From the NCBI GenBank assembly GCA_016714045.1, contig JADJNY010000004.1:520518-584517 (forward strand): a stretch of DNA of 64,000 nucleotides, in the 5' to 3' direction. The DNA comes from Planctomycetota bacterium. GTDB lineage: Bacteria > Planctomycetota > UBA1135 > GCA-002686595. A model generated the notes under the pieces. The model made no database searches, was not told the DNA's origin, and saw only the letters and a program-made list of their open reading frames with translations. Positions 26,390 to 34,845 of the stretch are shown here, piece by piece. Positions within the stretch are counted from its first letter, which is position 1. Each line of letters begins with the position of its first letter. A program made the translations under genes and the position numbers.

Positions 26390-27406
26390 TTACACACCCC
26401 CTGCGCGCGAGAGTTCGATGAACGGCACCGCTACTTCGAGGAGCGAGAGGCCACCGTGCGTGAGAGTTGGATAGCCGCCCGGGCTTCTCCACTTGCGACG
26501 ACCGAGCGCGAAAGTCGCGTCAGCGTGCGCGGTCTTCAGGTACAGATCGATTGGCGGCACCCATGCCCCGGGGGTGGGCTGCTCAAGGTCGGAGACCCTC
26601 GCCCAGCGACCACTGGCGAAGCGGTCCTTCAGGTACGAGGACTGCGCGGGATCGGCGGTGTCGGGGAAGTGTCCGCTCGCCGCGTATCCGTGGTCGGCTG
26701 TGATGACGAGGCGCCGTCCCGTCGTGAGCGTGTGGACCAGGGTCCAGAAGGCGTCACTCGAGAGCTGCTCGGCGGCTTCCTTCGCCAGCGCCGCGAGGCC
26801 ATGCCCCGGCGAACGCAGCTCGTGGACGCGCTCGTCGAGCCAGTCGTGCCAGAGCAGCCAATCGTGCTTGGCGTTGATCTGTGCGGCGCAGTCTTCCCAC
26901 GGGAGGTTGGTCGAGTCGGTCGTCGCCCCGGTGAGGCGGCCCTTGCCGGCGCCGAGGTTGTTCTGGAGCGAGCTCCTGCTTGCGAAGCCGAGCGCCTCGG
27001 CGAACGGCGTCGTGTCGGCCGGAAGCTCGGCGCCAGTCACACGTGCTTGGTGGACCGCGTAGCCGCGCTCCTTGGCTCCCTTCAGCACCCACGGCACTTC
27101 ACGCAGCGAGAGCGCGTCGAGGATGAGGACCGCGCGACCAGCACCACGCTCGGCCCACCACGACGCGAGCACATCGGCGGTGCGCGGGACCACCGTCTCG
27201 TACGACTTCCAGAGGTCCCAGCCCGCCGTCGCGAGGAAGAGATCGGCCGCTCCGAGCTCGGCGTCACGCTTGGTCACCTCCGACGGGGCCTTGTCCTGCG
27301 CGAGCGGTACCGAACACGTGTTCCAAGCGTGCTCGAATAGGCTCGCCCAGGCGCTGTCGGGGGAGGCGGCCTGAAGCTGCCGAAGCAAGGTGAGCGGCAA
27401 GGGCAT
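26390..27406 (-). CDS. pglZ: PglZ-domain protein (short form), 338 aa
   Basis: The protein has the alkaline-phosphatase-type core of PglZ: AVLILDALSLREVPWVLKGA with the metal-binding Asp near residue 95, RRLVITADHGYAASG near 230 and YPTLTHGGLSLLEVAVPFIE at the end. It is much shorter than BREX PglZ proteins (about 800 aa) because the N-terminal region is missing. PglZ is the hallmark gene of BREX and related systems, although its target is not known. The ATG at 27406 overlaps the stop of the ATPase gene as TGATG and has GGAGGAG upstream; a GTG three bases earlier is possible. Confidence 0.85.
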   Translation of the reverse strand: MPLPLTLLRQLQAASPDSAWASLFEHAWNTCSVPLAQDKAPSEVTKRDAELGAADLFLATAGWDLWKSYETVVPRTADVLASWWAERGAGRAVLILDALSLREVPWVLKGAKERGYAVHQARVTGAELPADTTPFAEALGFASRSSLQNNLGAGKGRLTGATTDSTNLPWEDCAAQINAKHDWLLWHDWLDERVHELRSPGHGLAALAKEAAEQLSSDAFWTLVHTLTTGRRLVITADHGYAASGHFPDTADPAQSSYLKDRFASGRWARVSDLEQPTPGAWVPPIDLYLKTAHADATFALGRRKWRSPGGYPTLTHGGLSLLEVAVPFIELSRAGGV

Positions 27407-30144
27407 CACATCTCCTCCTTGTTCAGTGTCAGCTCGTAGGTGATGCCGTCGGGGAGCTTCTTGAGCAGCTCGTTGAGCTGCGCGCCCGTGAGGCTCGCGA
27501 CCTTGAGCTGGACGTCCTGGACCTGCGTGCCCGTCGTGATTCCCCAGCTCTCGACCTTGCCCAGCAGATTGAGCGCGGAGGTCGCGCCTGCGGTGCTCAA
27601 CTGCTTCAACGCGGGCGTCGGGCCGTTGCCGAAGATGGTGCCTCTGGGCGGCGTCGAGATCGGGGGCTGCGCGCTGTCACCGCCAGCTTCACCGCCCGTG
27701 ATGGGGGACTGAGGGTTCAGCAGGAGCTGACCGGTGCCGCCGTTGATCGACGGAAGAACGGGCGGCTGCGGCGGCACCACCCCCTCCGCGTGCGGCACGG
27801 CCTGCGGGAGGAGCAGATAAGTCTCGTCGAGGTGCTTGCCCGTCCCGAGCTTGCCCCGCATGCGCTTCCACGCGGTCTCCTCGTTCTCGCCCGCGCGCAC
27901 CTGCAGGTACTCCATGCCGCGCAGGTTGATGGCGACCTCCCCCCGTGCGCAGATCCTGACGAGCTTCTCCTTCATCAGGGTCTCGCCGAGCCACGGGATG
28001 CAGTCCTCGCCACCGGGGCGCGGCTCCTGCAACTCGCGCAGCAGCTTGCCCACCGACTCGTTCTGCTGGGCAGCCGCGAGGACGAGCGCGTCGAAGTCCT
28101 CCGAGACGAACAGGTTCTTCGCGACGAGCTCGTCGACCTTCTCGGGGATCTTCGAGCTCTCTTCCTTGTGGCTCTCGATGTGGAAGGTGCATTGCGACGG
28201 ATTCTGGAAGTTCCAGGTCGCGAGGATGGCGAATCGGTCGAAACGACGCTTGAGGATGTCGCGTAGCTCGCGCTCGTACTTCTGGTGCAGCTTCTTGAAC
28301 TCGGGGTTCTGTGCCTTCCACTTGTCGGCGAGCAGCACCGCGCGCGCCAGCACGAGGAGGTCGCGGTCGTAGAACAGGTTCTCGCTGCCATCGCGCGGCA
28401 GCAGGAAGCGCACGGCGTTGCGGCGCGTCTGCAAGCGCTCCTTGAGCCAGGTGCCGAGGCGCGCTTCGACCTTGTCCGGCGGATCCGGCACGACGAGCAG
28501 CGGGATGCGGTCGTCCCACTGCGCGGGAAGGTCGGCCTCGTCGACGTCTGACCACGGTTCGGCAGTCCAATTCGCGCCGAGCACCACGACGCGGAAGGCC
28601 TTGGCGACGCTCTCGGTGCCAGCGAGGACGTAGCGGACTTCGCGCGCGAGCTGCAGACGGTCGTTGAGCTTGTCCGACGTGTCCCCGAACAGTTTGTCGT
28701 TGCGCGCGTTGGCGATCAGTTTCGCCTGCGGGTTCTCTTCCTCGCGGAAGACGAGGCGCGAGCCCTCCTGGTGAATGTTGAAGCTGTTCTCGACGATGGT
28801 CGACAGCTCGGCTGAGAAGAAGTTGTCGTCGACCGCCTTGGCCCGCGTGATGTCGACGTGCAGCTCTGCGGGCTCGGCGCCGGCGTTCTTGATCGCCAAC
28901 GAGCGGAGCCACAGCGCGCCGACGATGTCGGCAAGGTGCGGGACGGTCTGCGCCGGGTCCTTCACCGCGTCGAGTACCGCGCTCAGGTTGCGCTGCGCCT
29001 TTTCGCGCAGGTTCGCGTGATGCTGGTTCGACACGGAGTCGAGCAGCGCCGCGATGCCGCTCTTGTCGTCGTCGAGGCGGAAGTCAGCTGCCGTGATGAT
29101 CGGCGAGCTGGCGTTCCGCGACTTGAACACGTCGGCGAGGATGCGGATCAGGTCGCGCGTCTCCTGCGCCTGCGTCGCGACAAGCACCTGGTCCTCGAGC
29201 AGCGTCATCAGGTGCGGCGCGAAGGGCCACGCCTCGACGAAGTCAGCGCGGACGCGCTGGTGTTCAGCGGGCGCGACGTCAGCAAGGCGCAGGTGCTCCG
29301 AGACGTGCTTCTCGATGGCCGATTCGATCTGCGTCGGCTGCACGTTCATCCGGTTGTCGAAGAGACGGTGCAGCAGGAGGCGAAGGCGGTCGCGGCGCGC
29401 GTTCGGCCCCTTGAAGTCGATCTGGCGCGGGTTCACGCGGTGAATCTGCTGGTACGCCTCGGTCTCGCCGTTGCGGACCGAGACGACGAGCACGAGCAGT
29501 TCGGGGTGCTCCTTGGCGATCTCGGAGAGGAGCTGGATGAAGTTGAACGCCCACGTCCGCCAAGGGAACTGTTTGGTGTTCGTGAGGCCGTCGTACCAGG
29601 TTTGGAATTCGTCGAGGACGAGCGCCGTCGGCGTGTGCTTGAACAGCTCGATGAGAAGCTTGTCGCCGGGGATCTCGGTGCGCCTGTCGCCCTGCGCTTC
29701 CCACCTGCCCTTGATGTACGCGCCGTGCGGGTGGCAATCGAAGATGAGATCCCAGAGGAACTTGAAGTTCTGGCGGTGGAGGCTCTCGCTGATGACGAGC
29801 GTCTTCGGGCGCAGCTTGATCGCGCCGAGCTTCGGCTGCCCGAGGCGGATGCCCCACGCTTTCAACCAATCCGAAGTGACCTCGGGGTTGTTGAGGCCGT
29901 GGTAGAGGGCGGCCAGCAAGTGCGACTTGCCTTGGCCGCGCTCACCGATCAGGACGACGGGCTGGCCTTGCCCCGGTCCGATCGCTTCCATCGCGGCGAC
30001 CACATCGGCGGTTGGATACGTGATGCCGAGGAACTCGGCGGGACCGATTTGCGTCGCGCCTGTCTTGTTCTCGTTGGCGAGTTCGATCGCCGTCCCCTTC
30101 AGGCGGCGACCCTTGAATTCCTCGCGTAGTGTCAGACCGAGCAT
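27406..30144 (-). CDS. DUF499-like P-loop ATPase (BrxC/PglY analogue), 912 aa
   Basis: The N-terminal ATPase has Walker A VVLIGERGQGKSHLLAALYH (about residues 60-80) and a Walker B-like TALVLDEFQTWYDGL near 180, followed by arginine-rich sensor regions. A long helical middle and a proline/glycine-rich linker (residues about 775-845) lead to a C-terminal domain (ITTGTQVQDVQLKVASLTGA). BREX loci carry one large ATPase (BrxC or PglY) in this position. TTG at 30177 is possible, but the ATG at 30144 has GGAG at good spacing. It lacks the N-terminal HEPN domain present in the DUF499 protein of the second array. Confidence 0.82.
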   Translation of the reverse strand: MLGLTLREEFKGRRLKGTAIELANENKTGATQIGPAEFLGITYPTADVVAAMEAIGPGQGQPVVLIGERGQGKSHLLAALYHGLNNPEVTSDWLKAWGIRLGQPKLGAIKLRPKTLVISESLHRQNFKFLWDLIFDCHPHGAYIKGRWEAQGDRRTEIPGDKLLIELFKHTPTALVLDEFQTWYDGLTNTKQFPWRTWAFNFIQLLSEIAKEHPELLVLVVSVRNGETEAYQQIHRVNPRQIDFKGPNARRDRLRLLLHRLFDNRMNVQPTQIESAIEKHVSEHLRLADVAPAEHQRVRADFVEAWPFAPHLMTLLEDQVLVATQAQETRDLIRILADVFKSRNASSPIITAADFRLDDDKSGIAALLDSVSNQHHANLREKAQRNLSAVLDAVKDPAQTVPHLADIVGALWLRSLAIKNAGAEPAELHVDITRAKAVDDNFFSAELSTIVENSFNIHQEGSRLVFREEENPQAKLIANARNDKLFGDTSDKLNDRLQLAREVRYVLAGTESVAKAFRVVVLGANWTAEPWSDVDEADLPAQWDDRIPLLVVPDPPDKVEARLGTWLKERLQTRRNAVRFLLPRDGSENLFYDRDLLVLARAVLLADKWKAQNPEFKKLHQKYERELRDILKRRFDRFAILATWNFQNPSQCTFHIESHKEESSKIPEKVDELVAKNLFVSEDFDALVLAAAQQNESVGKLLRELQEPRPGGEDCIPWLGETLMKEKLVRICARGEVAINLRGMEYLQVRAGENEETAWKRMRGKLGTGKHLDETYLLLPQAVPHAEGVVPPQPPVLPSINGGTGQLLLNPQSPITGGEAGGDSAQPPISTPPRGTIFGNGPTPALKQLSTAGATSALNLLGKVESWGITTGTQVQDVQLKVASLTGAQLNELLKKLPDGITYELTLNKEEM

Positions 30145-30178
30145 CGTTTGGCTCCGTTCGGCAGATGGCGAACTCAAT

Positions 30179-30325
30179 TCAGCCTTCCTCGCGGTCCATC
30201 GGACTCTTGAAGAACGCCCTCACGGCCTGGTCGCCGTGCCACCTGACGCTGACGACGCGGGCATGGCCGTCGGGCGAGAGGTCGAAGATCAGCAATCCGG
30301 CTCGGAGATTCTCCAGGCAACTCAT
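30179..30325 (-). CDS. Small protein at the head of the PglZ array, 48 aa
   Basis: The frame MSCLENLRAGLLIFDLSPDG has a compact alpha/beta look and ends 35 bases before the ATG of the ATPase. A weak ribosome-binding site (CAGGAA) precedes the start. It has no recognised family and is too short to be BrxF. Treated as probable because of its position and codon use. Confidence 0.45.
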   Translation of the reverse strand: MSCLENLRAGLLIFDLSPDGHARVVSVRWHGDQAVRAFFKSPMDREEG

Positions 30326-30668
30326 CGCACGTTCCTGCCCATAGCGAACTCCTTCAATGTGCCCCCGGGTCCGTGTTGGCGACGCCTGTCCCAATCCACC
30401 CAGGATGGTCCATTCGCCCAGCTGAGCTGCCCACGCCTACCGCTCCGCAAGGGCTGAAACGACGGGTTGGGCCAGTCGAGGCCTCCCGATACCGAGGTGT
30501 CAGTCCAGCGGTGGTCAGAAGTGTGAACGGGGACCTGAGTGGTTCGGGCGAGCGTCTTGGCCATCTGGGCCGAGTCCGGTGGCAGGATCGGACTCGGGGG
30601 GGGCCAGGCTACCAACTCTCGATCGGCGGGGAGGGTTGCCGAGCGCCCTCTCCATGGAGACGGCACCG
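30326..30668. other. Intergenic region upstream of the PglZ array
   Basis: About 340 bases with no convincing gene. It should contain the promoter of the whole leftward array. I saw no clear operator. Confidence 0.35.
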
Positions 30669-31082
30669 TCAGAAGCACGATACCGATCGGTTCCACCCCA
30701 CCGCCTGCCTCACCACCCTCCTCGTCTTCTCGACGCTCACGCGAGCCTTGGGCGCGCCGGTGCGGGTCTTCGTGACGCGGTCGCAGGTGTAGAAGGCGGC
30801 GAGGCGCTCGGGGGTCAGGTCCGAGACCGGCGTGTGGCGGCCGAGCACGTCGAGGGCGACGCCGAGTTCGAGGTGGTAGCTGAAGCGGGTGCTCAGGGTC
30901 GCGCCTCGGGCCTCCAGGTGGCGGAGGTAGCGGTCGGCGAGCTCGCCGAGGGTTAGGCCGGTGGTCTTCGTTCGGGCGGCCCGCTTGGCGGCGCGCACGG
31001 CGTCGGGGTGCTGTGACGTGCGTGCGCCCCCGGACGCGCGTGTCGTGCGCTGGGTGCGTTCAGGGCGGGCGTGCTTCGTCAT
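30669..31082 (-). CDS. Recombinase core-binding-domain protein without a catalytic domain, 137 aa
   Basis: After a basic, alanine-rich head the protein has a SAM-like core-binding domain of tyrosine recombinases (LTLGELADRYLRHLEARGAT, FSYHLELGVALDVLGRHTPV, CDRVTKTRTGAPKARVSVEK) and then stops. No R-H-R-Y catalytic half follows. A close relative lies at 47725-48252 on the other strand and extends about 30 residues further, so this copy may be 3'-truncated near 30697. The gene sits 340 bases from the right attachment repeat. It could be a regulator of recombination or a relic. Confidence 0.5.
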   Translation of the reverse strand: MTKHARPERTQRTTRASGGARTSQHPDAVRAAKRAARTKTTGLTLGELADRYLRHLEARGATLSTRFSYHLELGVALDVLGRHTPVSDLTPERLAAFYTCDRVTKTRTGAPKARVSVEKTRRVVRQAVGWNRSVSCF

Positions 31083-31425
31083 GGGCGGGGCCGCGTCACC
31101 ACGCGCGGCGCGTGCTCGCATGAAGCCATGGCGCGACGAGGATGTGAGGCCCGAATCCACCGGCGTTCGGCGACGGGCTGACCTGCGGTTTCTCGCGGTC
31201 TGTCGGAGCCCCCACCGACCGAACCCGTGACCTGCGGTATCTGACACCGCAGGTAGCGCGAAACCCCCGCTCGCCAGGGTGACAACCCCCGCCAAACCGC
31301 GACAAACCACGCCATTTCGCGCCAAAACCCGGTCTGATTCGTGGCACCAACTTGGCACCGACCGGATCATTTGGCACACCTCGGCACCCGCGCCCCGCGC
31401 GCAACTCGCGCTGACACGCGAGCTT
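31083..31425. other. Non-coding region next to the right attachment repeat
   Basis: About 340 bases with no gene. Near 31340-31380 it repeats TTGGCACC-like words, which recur near 31615. These could be arm-type recombinase sites, but I cannot prove it. Confidence 0.3.
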
Positions 31426-31470
31426 GTGTTGGTGCGCCCGAGAGGAGTCGAACCTCCGACCTGCGGTTTA
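31426..31470 (-). repeat. Right direct repeat: 3' end of a tRNA gene (attachment-site candidate)
   Basis: Identical over 45 bases and in the same orientation as 5224-5268. Read on the minus strand it ends an anticodon arm and contains a T-arm, acceptor half and CCA. The upstream half of the tRNA is missing here too, because the next bases do not pair with the anticodon stem. Together the two copies bound a 26.2-kb segment. Confidence 0.8.
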
Positions 31471-31791
31471 GGAATGTGTTTATTGCAAGACCTTGCAGGT
31501 ATGCCAATTAGCGACACGACACGACAGTGCGCGACAATTGCGGACTCCTCGCGTCCCTCGCGCTCCCTCGAACGCGACAAGACGCGACAAAGCCGGACCA
31601 GGAACGTGGCGCTAAGTTGGCACAGGAGGATCAACGACCTCGAGAACCAAGCCTCCTAGCCAGCCGTCCTCCTGGCCCATCCGACAGGCGGGGAGGGAGC
31701 GTGTCGGGGTCCCGTTCCCGCAGCTGCCCGCGCACGAACCGACAGCACGCGCCGACGGATGTGAGCCGGCGTCACGAACTCCGAGGCCTTG
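31471..31791. other. Non-coding region right of the attachment repeat
   Basis: About 320 bases without a gene, containing several CGACA repeats (CGACACGACACGACAG near 31511, CGACAAGACGCGACAA near 31576). They may be binding sites of a recombinase or regulator. Confidence 0.3.
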
Positions 31792-32709
31792 ATGCTGCGC
31801 TGGTGCGTCGCGCGAGGCTATCGGCCACCATTGAACGTCGAGGTCGGCGTACGGCGGCTCATTCTTCGCCGAGAGGGCGGGGTGCCGGCGTGGGACGTTT
31901 CGAACGTGGTCCAAGGAAACTGGTCCTTCGTCCGGCAGCCACAGGTGCCGGTGAGGATCGCCGCCGCGCTGGGTCTCGCGCTGTCCGACGTGTGGCCGCC
32001 GGAGGCCGGCGCGCTACCTGGGGTTCAGGAAGCCCACGTTCGGTTCCGTACGCTTGGGGTCGGTTTCGACGTTCCCGCGCCGCTCACGCGGGAGGATGAC
32101 GACTTGCGCGAGCTGCGGGCGAAGTTCGCCTTGCTTCCCGCGCGCGAGCAGCGCGTGCTGGCGATGCGCTACGGCCTGGACGGCCCCGAGATGGGGGTGA
32201 ACAGCGTGGGAGCCGTGCTCGGGCGCAGTCGTCAGTGCGTTTACCGCATCGAGTGCCGGGCCCTAGAGCAACTACGCCGACTCCTTTGCGTCCCGGTGTC
32301 GGGTTCCAGCGACCCCGATGCTCGACTCGCGCACGGGTGCGAGGTCCCCCGGCAGGACCCTCGGTGCAGGGTTCTCCAAAAAGCCGAGTCGCCGAGCTCG
32401 GACGGGCACCCGAGCGCGAGCGAGCTCAAGTTCGCCTCCTACGCGAATGGAACAGGTCGGTCCGCATCACGGTGTCGCTTCCCGCGTGGCAGGAGGACTA
32501 CATCTACAAGCGGGCGGCGGCTGACGGTTGCAGTACTCCGGACGAGTACATCCGTCGTCGGATCGACGAGGATGAGCTCGCGTGAGCACGCGGAACTGAA
32601 GCGCAAGGGCCTCACGGGTCCCGACGCTGCCCTGAGCGAGACCAGCAAGAAGTTGAAACTGCGGCGTGCGTCGAGCGCGAAGAGTGTGAAGAAGGGGAAG
32701 GCTCCGTGA
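31792..32709 (+). CDS. XRE/sigma-region-4-like regulator, C-terminus uncertain
   Basis: The first 165 residues look like a real regulator: an XRE-like N-terminal region (WDVSNVVQGNWSFVRQPQVP and ALGLALSDVWPP) and a sigma-70 region-4-like segment LRAKFALLPAREQRVLAMRY, then VGAVLGRSRQCVYRIECRAL. The rest of the frame is low-complexity and overlaps a plausible ribbon-helix-helix gene (32364-32585) in another frame, so there is probably a frame break near 32300 and the true end may be different. The last 45 residues from ATG 32572 (basic, lysine-rich) could be a separate small gene. It is the first rightward gene of the phage-like element. Confidence 0.5.
   Translation: MLRWCVARGYRPPLNVEVGVRRLILRREGGVPAWDVSNVVQGNWSFVRQPQVPVRIAAALGLALSDVWPPEAGALPGVQEAHVRFRTLGVGFDVPAPLTREDDDLRELRAKFALLPAREQRVLAMRYGLDGPEMGVNSVGAVLGRSRQCVYRIECRALEQLRRLLCVPVSGSSDPDARLAHGCEVPRQDPRCRVLQKAESPSSDGHPSASELKFASYANGTGRSASRCRFPRGRRTTSTSGRRLTVAVLRTSTSVVGSTRMSSREHAELKRKGLTGPDAALSETSKKLKLRRASSAKSVKKGKAP
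32364..32585 (+). CDS. Ribbon-helix-helix-like small protein, 73 aa
   Basis: The C-terminal half has a typical ribbon-helix-helix start (WNRSVRITVSLPAWQEDYIY) followed by two helices (AAADGCSTPDEYIRRRIDED), as in CopG/Arc-type repressors and antitoxins. The GTG at 32364 has CAGGAC upstream. The frame overlaps the tail of the preceding regulator and may be the true continuation of that gene after a frameshift. Confidence 0.4.
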   Translation: MQGSPKSRVAELGRAPERERAQVRLLREWNRSVRITVSLPAWQEDYIYKRAAADGCSTPDEYIRRRIDEDELA

Positions 32710-32949
32710 AGGAGTCGGCTACTCGCTCACACGCCGAATATGTCACTCCCGTGCCTCGGTTTGCCACTGGGAGGGGGCGTGCCCTGCCAGTTGTGGACTG
32801 GAATAGCTTCTCCACTCGACCGCACGATGCTTGACCACCTCGGAGAGTAGCCCACAGAGGTCGCAACCCCGGCCATACGTAGCTGTGCGCGCCGCCACCT
32901 CCGCATCGACCGCGAGATTCACCTGAATGTGCCCTCCTGCCTCACGCCA

Positions 32950-33375
32950 TCAATCGCGCGCTTCACTGCTGGACTCTGCCAGAGGAGAGTAGAGGCGGCC
33001 CCTTTCGCTTGCCTTCCGCGACAGCAAAAGTCCGGTCTTCTCTACCTGTGCGCGACTCGGCAACGTGCTGAAGTCCACATGGGCGTGTGCGGGGTCCGGA
33101 GGAGTCTCGATCGGACTGTAGTATGCGTTCAGGGCCACGTCCGCGCACTCTTGAACGGTGATCGCCCATGTTCCGCAAGAACGCCGGCCGTGAATTCCTG
33201 TGTAGGTGTCATGCGCTCCTTTGGGTGTCGTCCTGGATGCCAGTGATACGGACAGCGGCCCGCGGTCGTTCTTGTTTGGGTGTGAACGCCGAGCTGCTCG
33301 GCCTCCGTGCTTGAACAACTCAGGATGGACCTGACGATAGAGAAGCTCATTCTGGTCAACGAGCGGTTCGGACAT
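32950..33375 (-). CDS. Unknown protein in a three-gene minus-strand operon, 141 aa
   Basis: The protein begins MSEPLVDQNELLYRQVHPEL and has conserved-looking phrases GTWAITVQECADVALNAYYS and DPAHAHVDFSTLPSRAQVEK. I recall a family with this type of sequence in defence and phage islands but cannot name it. It lies 7 bases after the 86-aa gene. It could be part of an effector or immunity set. Confidence 0.5.
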   Translation of the reverse strand: MSEPLVDQNELLYRQVHPELFKHGGRAARRSHPNKNDRGPLSVSLASRTTPKGAHDTYTGIHGRRSCGTWAITVQECADVALNAYYSPIETPPDPAHAHVDFSTLPSRAQVEKTGLLLSRKASERGRLYSPLAESSSEARD

Positions 33376-33382
33376 CTGGGCC

Positions 33383-33643
33383 TCAGGATGAAGTGATGTA
33401 CTCAGTGAGAAAGCGGCCAAGCCGACTTTCTCCTCCCGGCTGCGCAAGGGACACGTCGAGGTCTGCGTGTGCACCAGACGATACGTCGACAGCAACTGCC
33501 CAGGCACGACGGTCGATGTGCGCAACGCTAAGCGCAACCTCCTTGCGTTGCCCATCGACCACTCCAACCGCACCGCACCGTCCACGGAGGGGTAGACGTA
33601 GGGGGTCCGGGAGCTTGAAGGCGCTGATCAACCCATCCAGCAT
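33383..33643 (-). CDS. Unknown small protein, 86 aa
   Basis: A beta-rich sequence (LRLPLRGRCGAVGVVDGQRK, HIDRRAWAVAVDVSSGAHAD) with no recognised motif, placed 13 bases after the preceding gene and 7 bases before the next, so the three genes form one unit. Confidence 0.45.
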   Translation of the reverse strand: MLDGLISAFKLPDPLRLPLRGRCGAVGVVDGQRKEVALSVAHIDRRAWAVAVDVSSGAHADLDVSLAQPGGESRLGRFLTEYITSS

Positions 33644-33656
33644 CGACTAATCCACT

Positions 33657-34532
33657 CTATTGACTCTCGCGAATACGGCTCGCCTCACCGTCGAACCAAT
33701 GCTGTGGCAGCGACAACAGCCCGTCCAGTTGCAAGTCAAGCGCGGCGGGGCAACCGAAGTCGTGCACGCATGTGCCTTCACCCTCCTCATCGAGGCTGAC
33801 GTCGGTGGCCATCGGAACCCTGAGGAGATTCCCCTGAGCATCAAACAGGCCTGTCCCCCGGATCTTGACGATCGCTGCTCCTTGAAGTGAGCGAATTGCG
33901 AGTGGGAAGAACAGCGGAAGGGTTTGTACGTTGATGCGTCGACCACCCGCTATGCGAAGAGAGAAACCCTCCGTGTCGAGGTCGGCCATACGGACCTCGC
34001 CAACGAGCGTGATTTCGTCCTCGTACGTCGTCTCGTGCCGGAGGAGGATTCGCTTGCGTATCGTGCGCGTATACGGAGTGGTGCCGGCACGCTCCGCGCT
34101 TGCGAGTGTGATCGACTCGTCCTCATTGAGCGTGCGACCGAAGGCCGTGAACCTGCCAAGCGCGTCACGAAACTCCGTGTCCAGTCCGCTCTCTCCTTCG
34201 CTATCGATTATCTCGGTGATCAGGTCTCGCGCTTTCGCGAAGTAGTCCGGCCCAACTTCGTTCTCGAAAAGAAGGTCGCTCGATGGCGACTTTCGAGCGA
34301 TCGAGGCGACTAGGCTCCCCGCTTCCATGCCTTCAAGCATCAGCCCGAGGCTCTCGTCAAAACCCTTGGGGAGGCGCTGTCGGTCCGGATTCTGCTTCTT
34401 GAAGAGGATGCGAGCGAAGGCGAGCACCAAGTCTCGGTACGCCGCCAGTTCAGGAAGCGCCTCCAGGGGCATGGATGCCCGGTCAAACCTCATCCCTCGG
34501 AAGGTGAGGCGCGCGAAGGGGTCAAGAGGCAT
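33657..34532 (-). CDS. Unknown protein, first gene of the three-gene operon, 291 aa
   Basis: The N-terminal half is helical (LAAYRDLVLAFARILFKKQN, then RQRLPKGFDESLGLMLEGME) and the C-terminal half is beta-rich (LRIAGGRRINVQTLPLFFPL). I recognise no family. The ATG at 34532 is preferred to a TTG 12 codons upstream. Function unknown, but the tight spacing with two other unknown genes suggests a self-contained accessory operon carried by the element. Confidence 0.5.
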   Translation of the reverse strand: MPLDPFARLTFRGMRFDRASMPLEALPELAAYRDLVLAFARILFKKQNPDRQRLPKGFDESLGLMLEGMEAGSLVASIARKSPSSDLLFENEVGPDYFAKARDLITEIIDSEGESGLDTEFRDALGRFTAFGRTLNEDESITLASAERAGTTPYTRTIRKRILLRHETTYEDEITLVGEVRMADLDTEGFSLRIAGGRRINVQTLPLFFPLAIRSLQGAAIVKIRGTGLFDAQGNLLRVPMATDVSLDEEGEGTCVHDFGCPAALDLQLDGLLSLPQHWFDGEASRIRESQ

Positions 34533-34845
34533 CGTCGCAGGTGTATCGACTACGGTTGCTGGCGGCAAGCGTGGGTGAAGAACCCGGGGCTGAGCCCCGA
34601 GATGGGCCCCGTTCCCAACCCTGGAATGCTGGGCATCGTGAGAGCTGAACCGGGCGGATCGAGCTGTTCAGCGTCATCCGGATGTTACTTCCTCTCCGGC
34701 TTAGCCGGGCTGTTTCCAAGGGTTGCATTGGTTCGCGGTCTTGGGCTGTTTTCCGACCGGTTGGCCTGCGCAGGATACGGCTCGGCCCCGCCTGACCCGC
34801 TGCTCACGCGACGGATCGGTTGTCAGCTAGCATGACCATGAGGCC
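34533..34845. other. Intergenic region between the unknown operon and the integrase
   Basis: About 310 bases with no convincing gene. An 86-codon plus-strand frame here lacks any protein-like character. Confidence 0.3.

Noticed and set aside
30179..30325. BrxF assignment for the small leading gene
   Set aside because: BrxF is a larger P-loop protein; this 48-aa frame has no P-loop.
31500..31600. CRISPR-like array in the CGACA-rich stretch
   Set aside because: Repeats are short, irregular and without unique spacers of constant length.
30669..31634. 321-aa minus-strand reading with a long N-terminal extension
   Set aside because: The extension is the translated tRNA-derived repeat and non-coding DNA. 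The real start is most likely ATG 31082.
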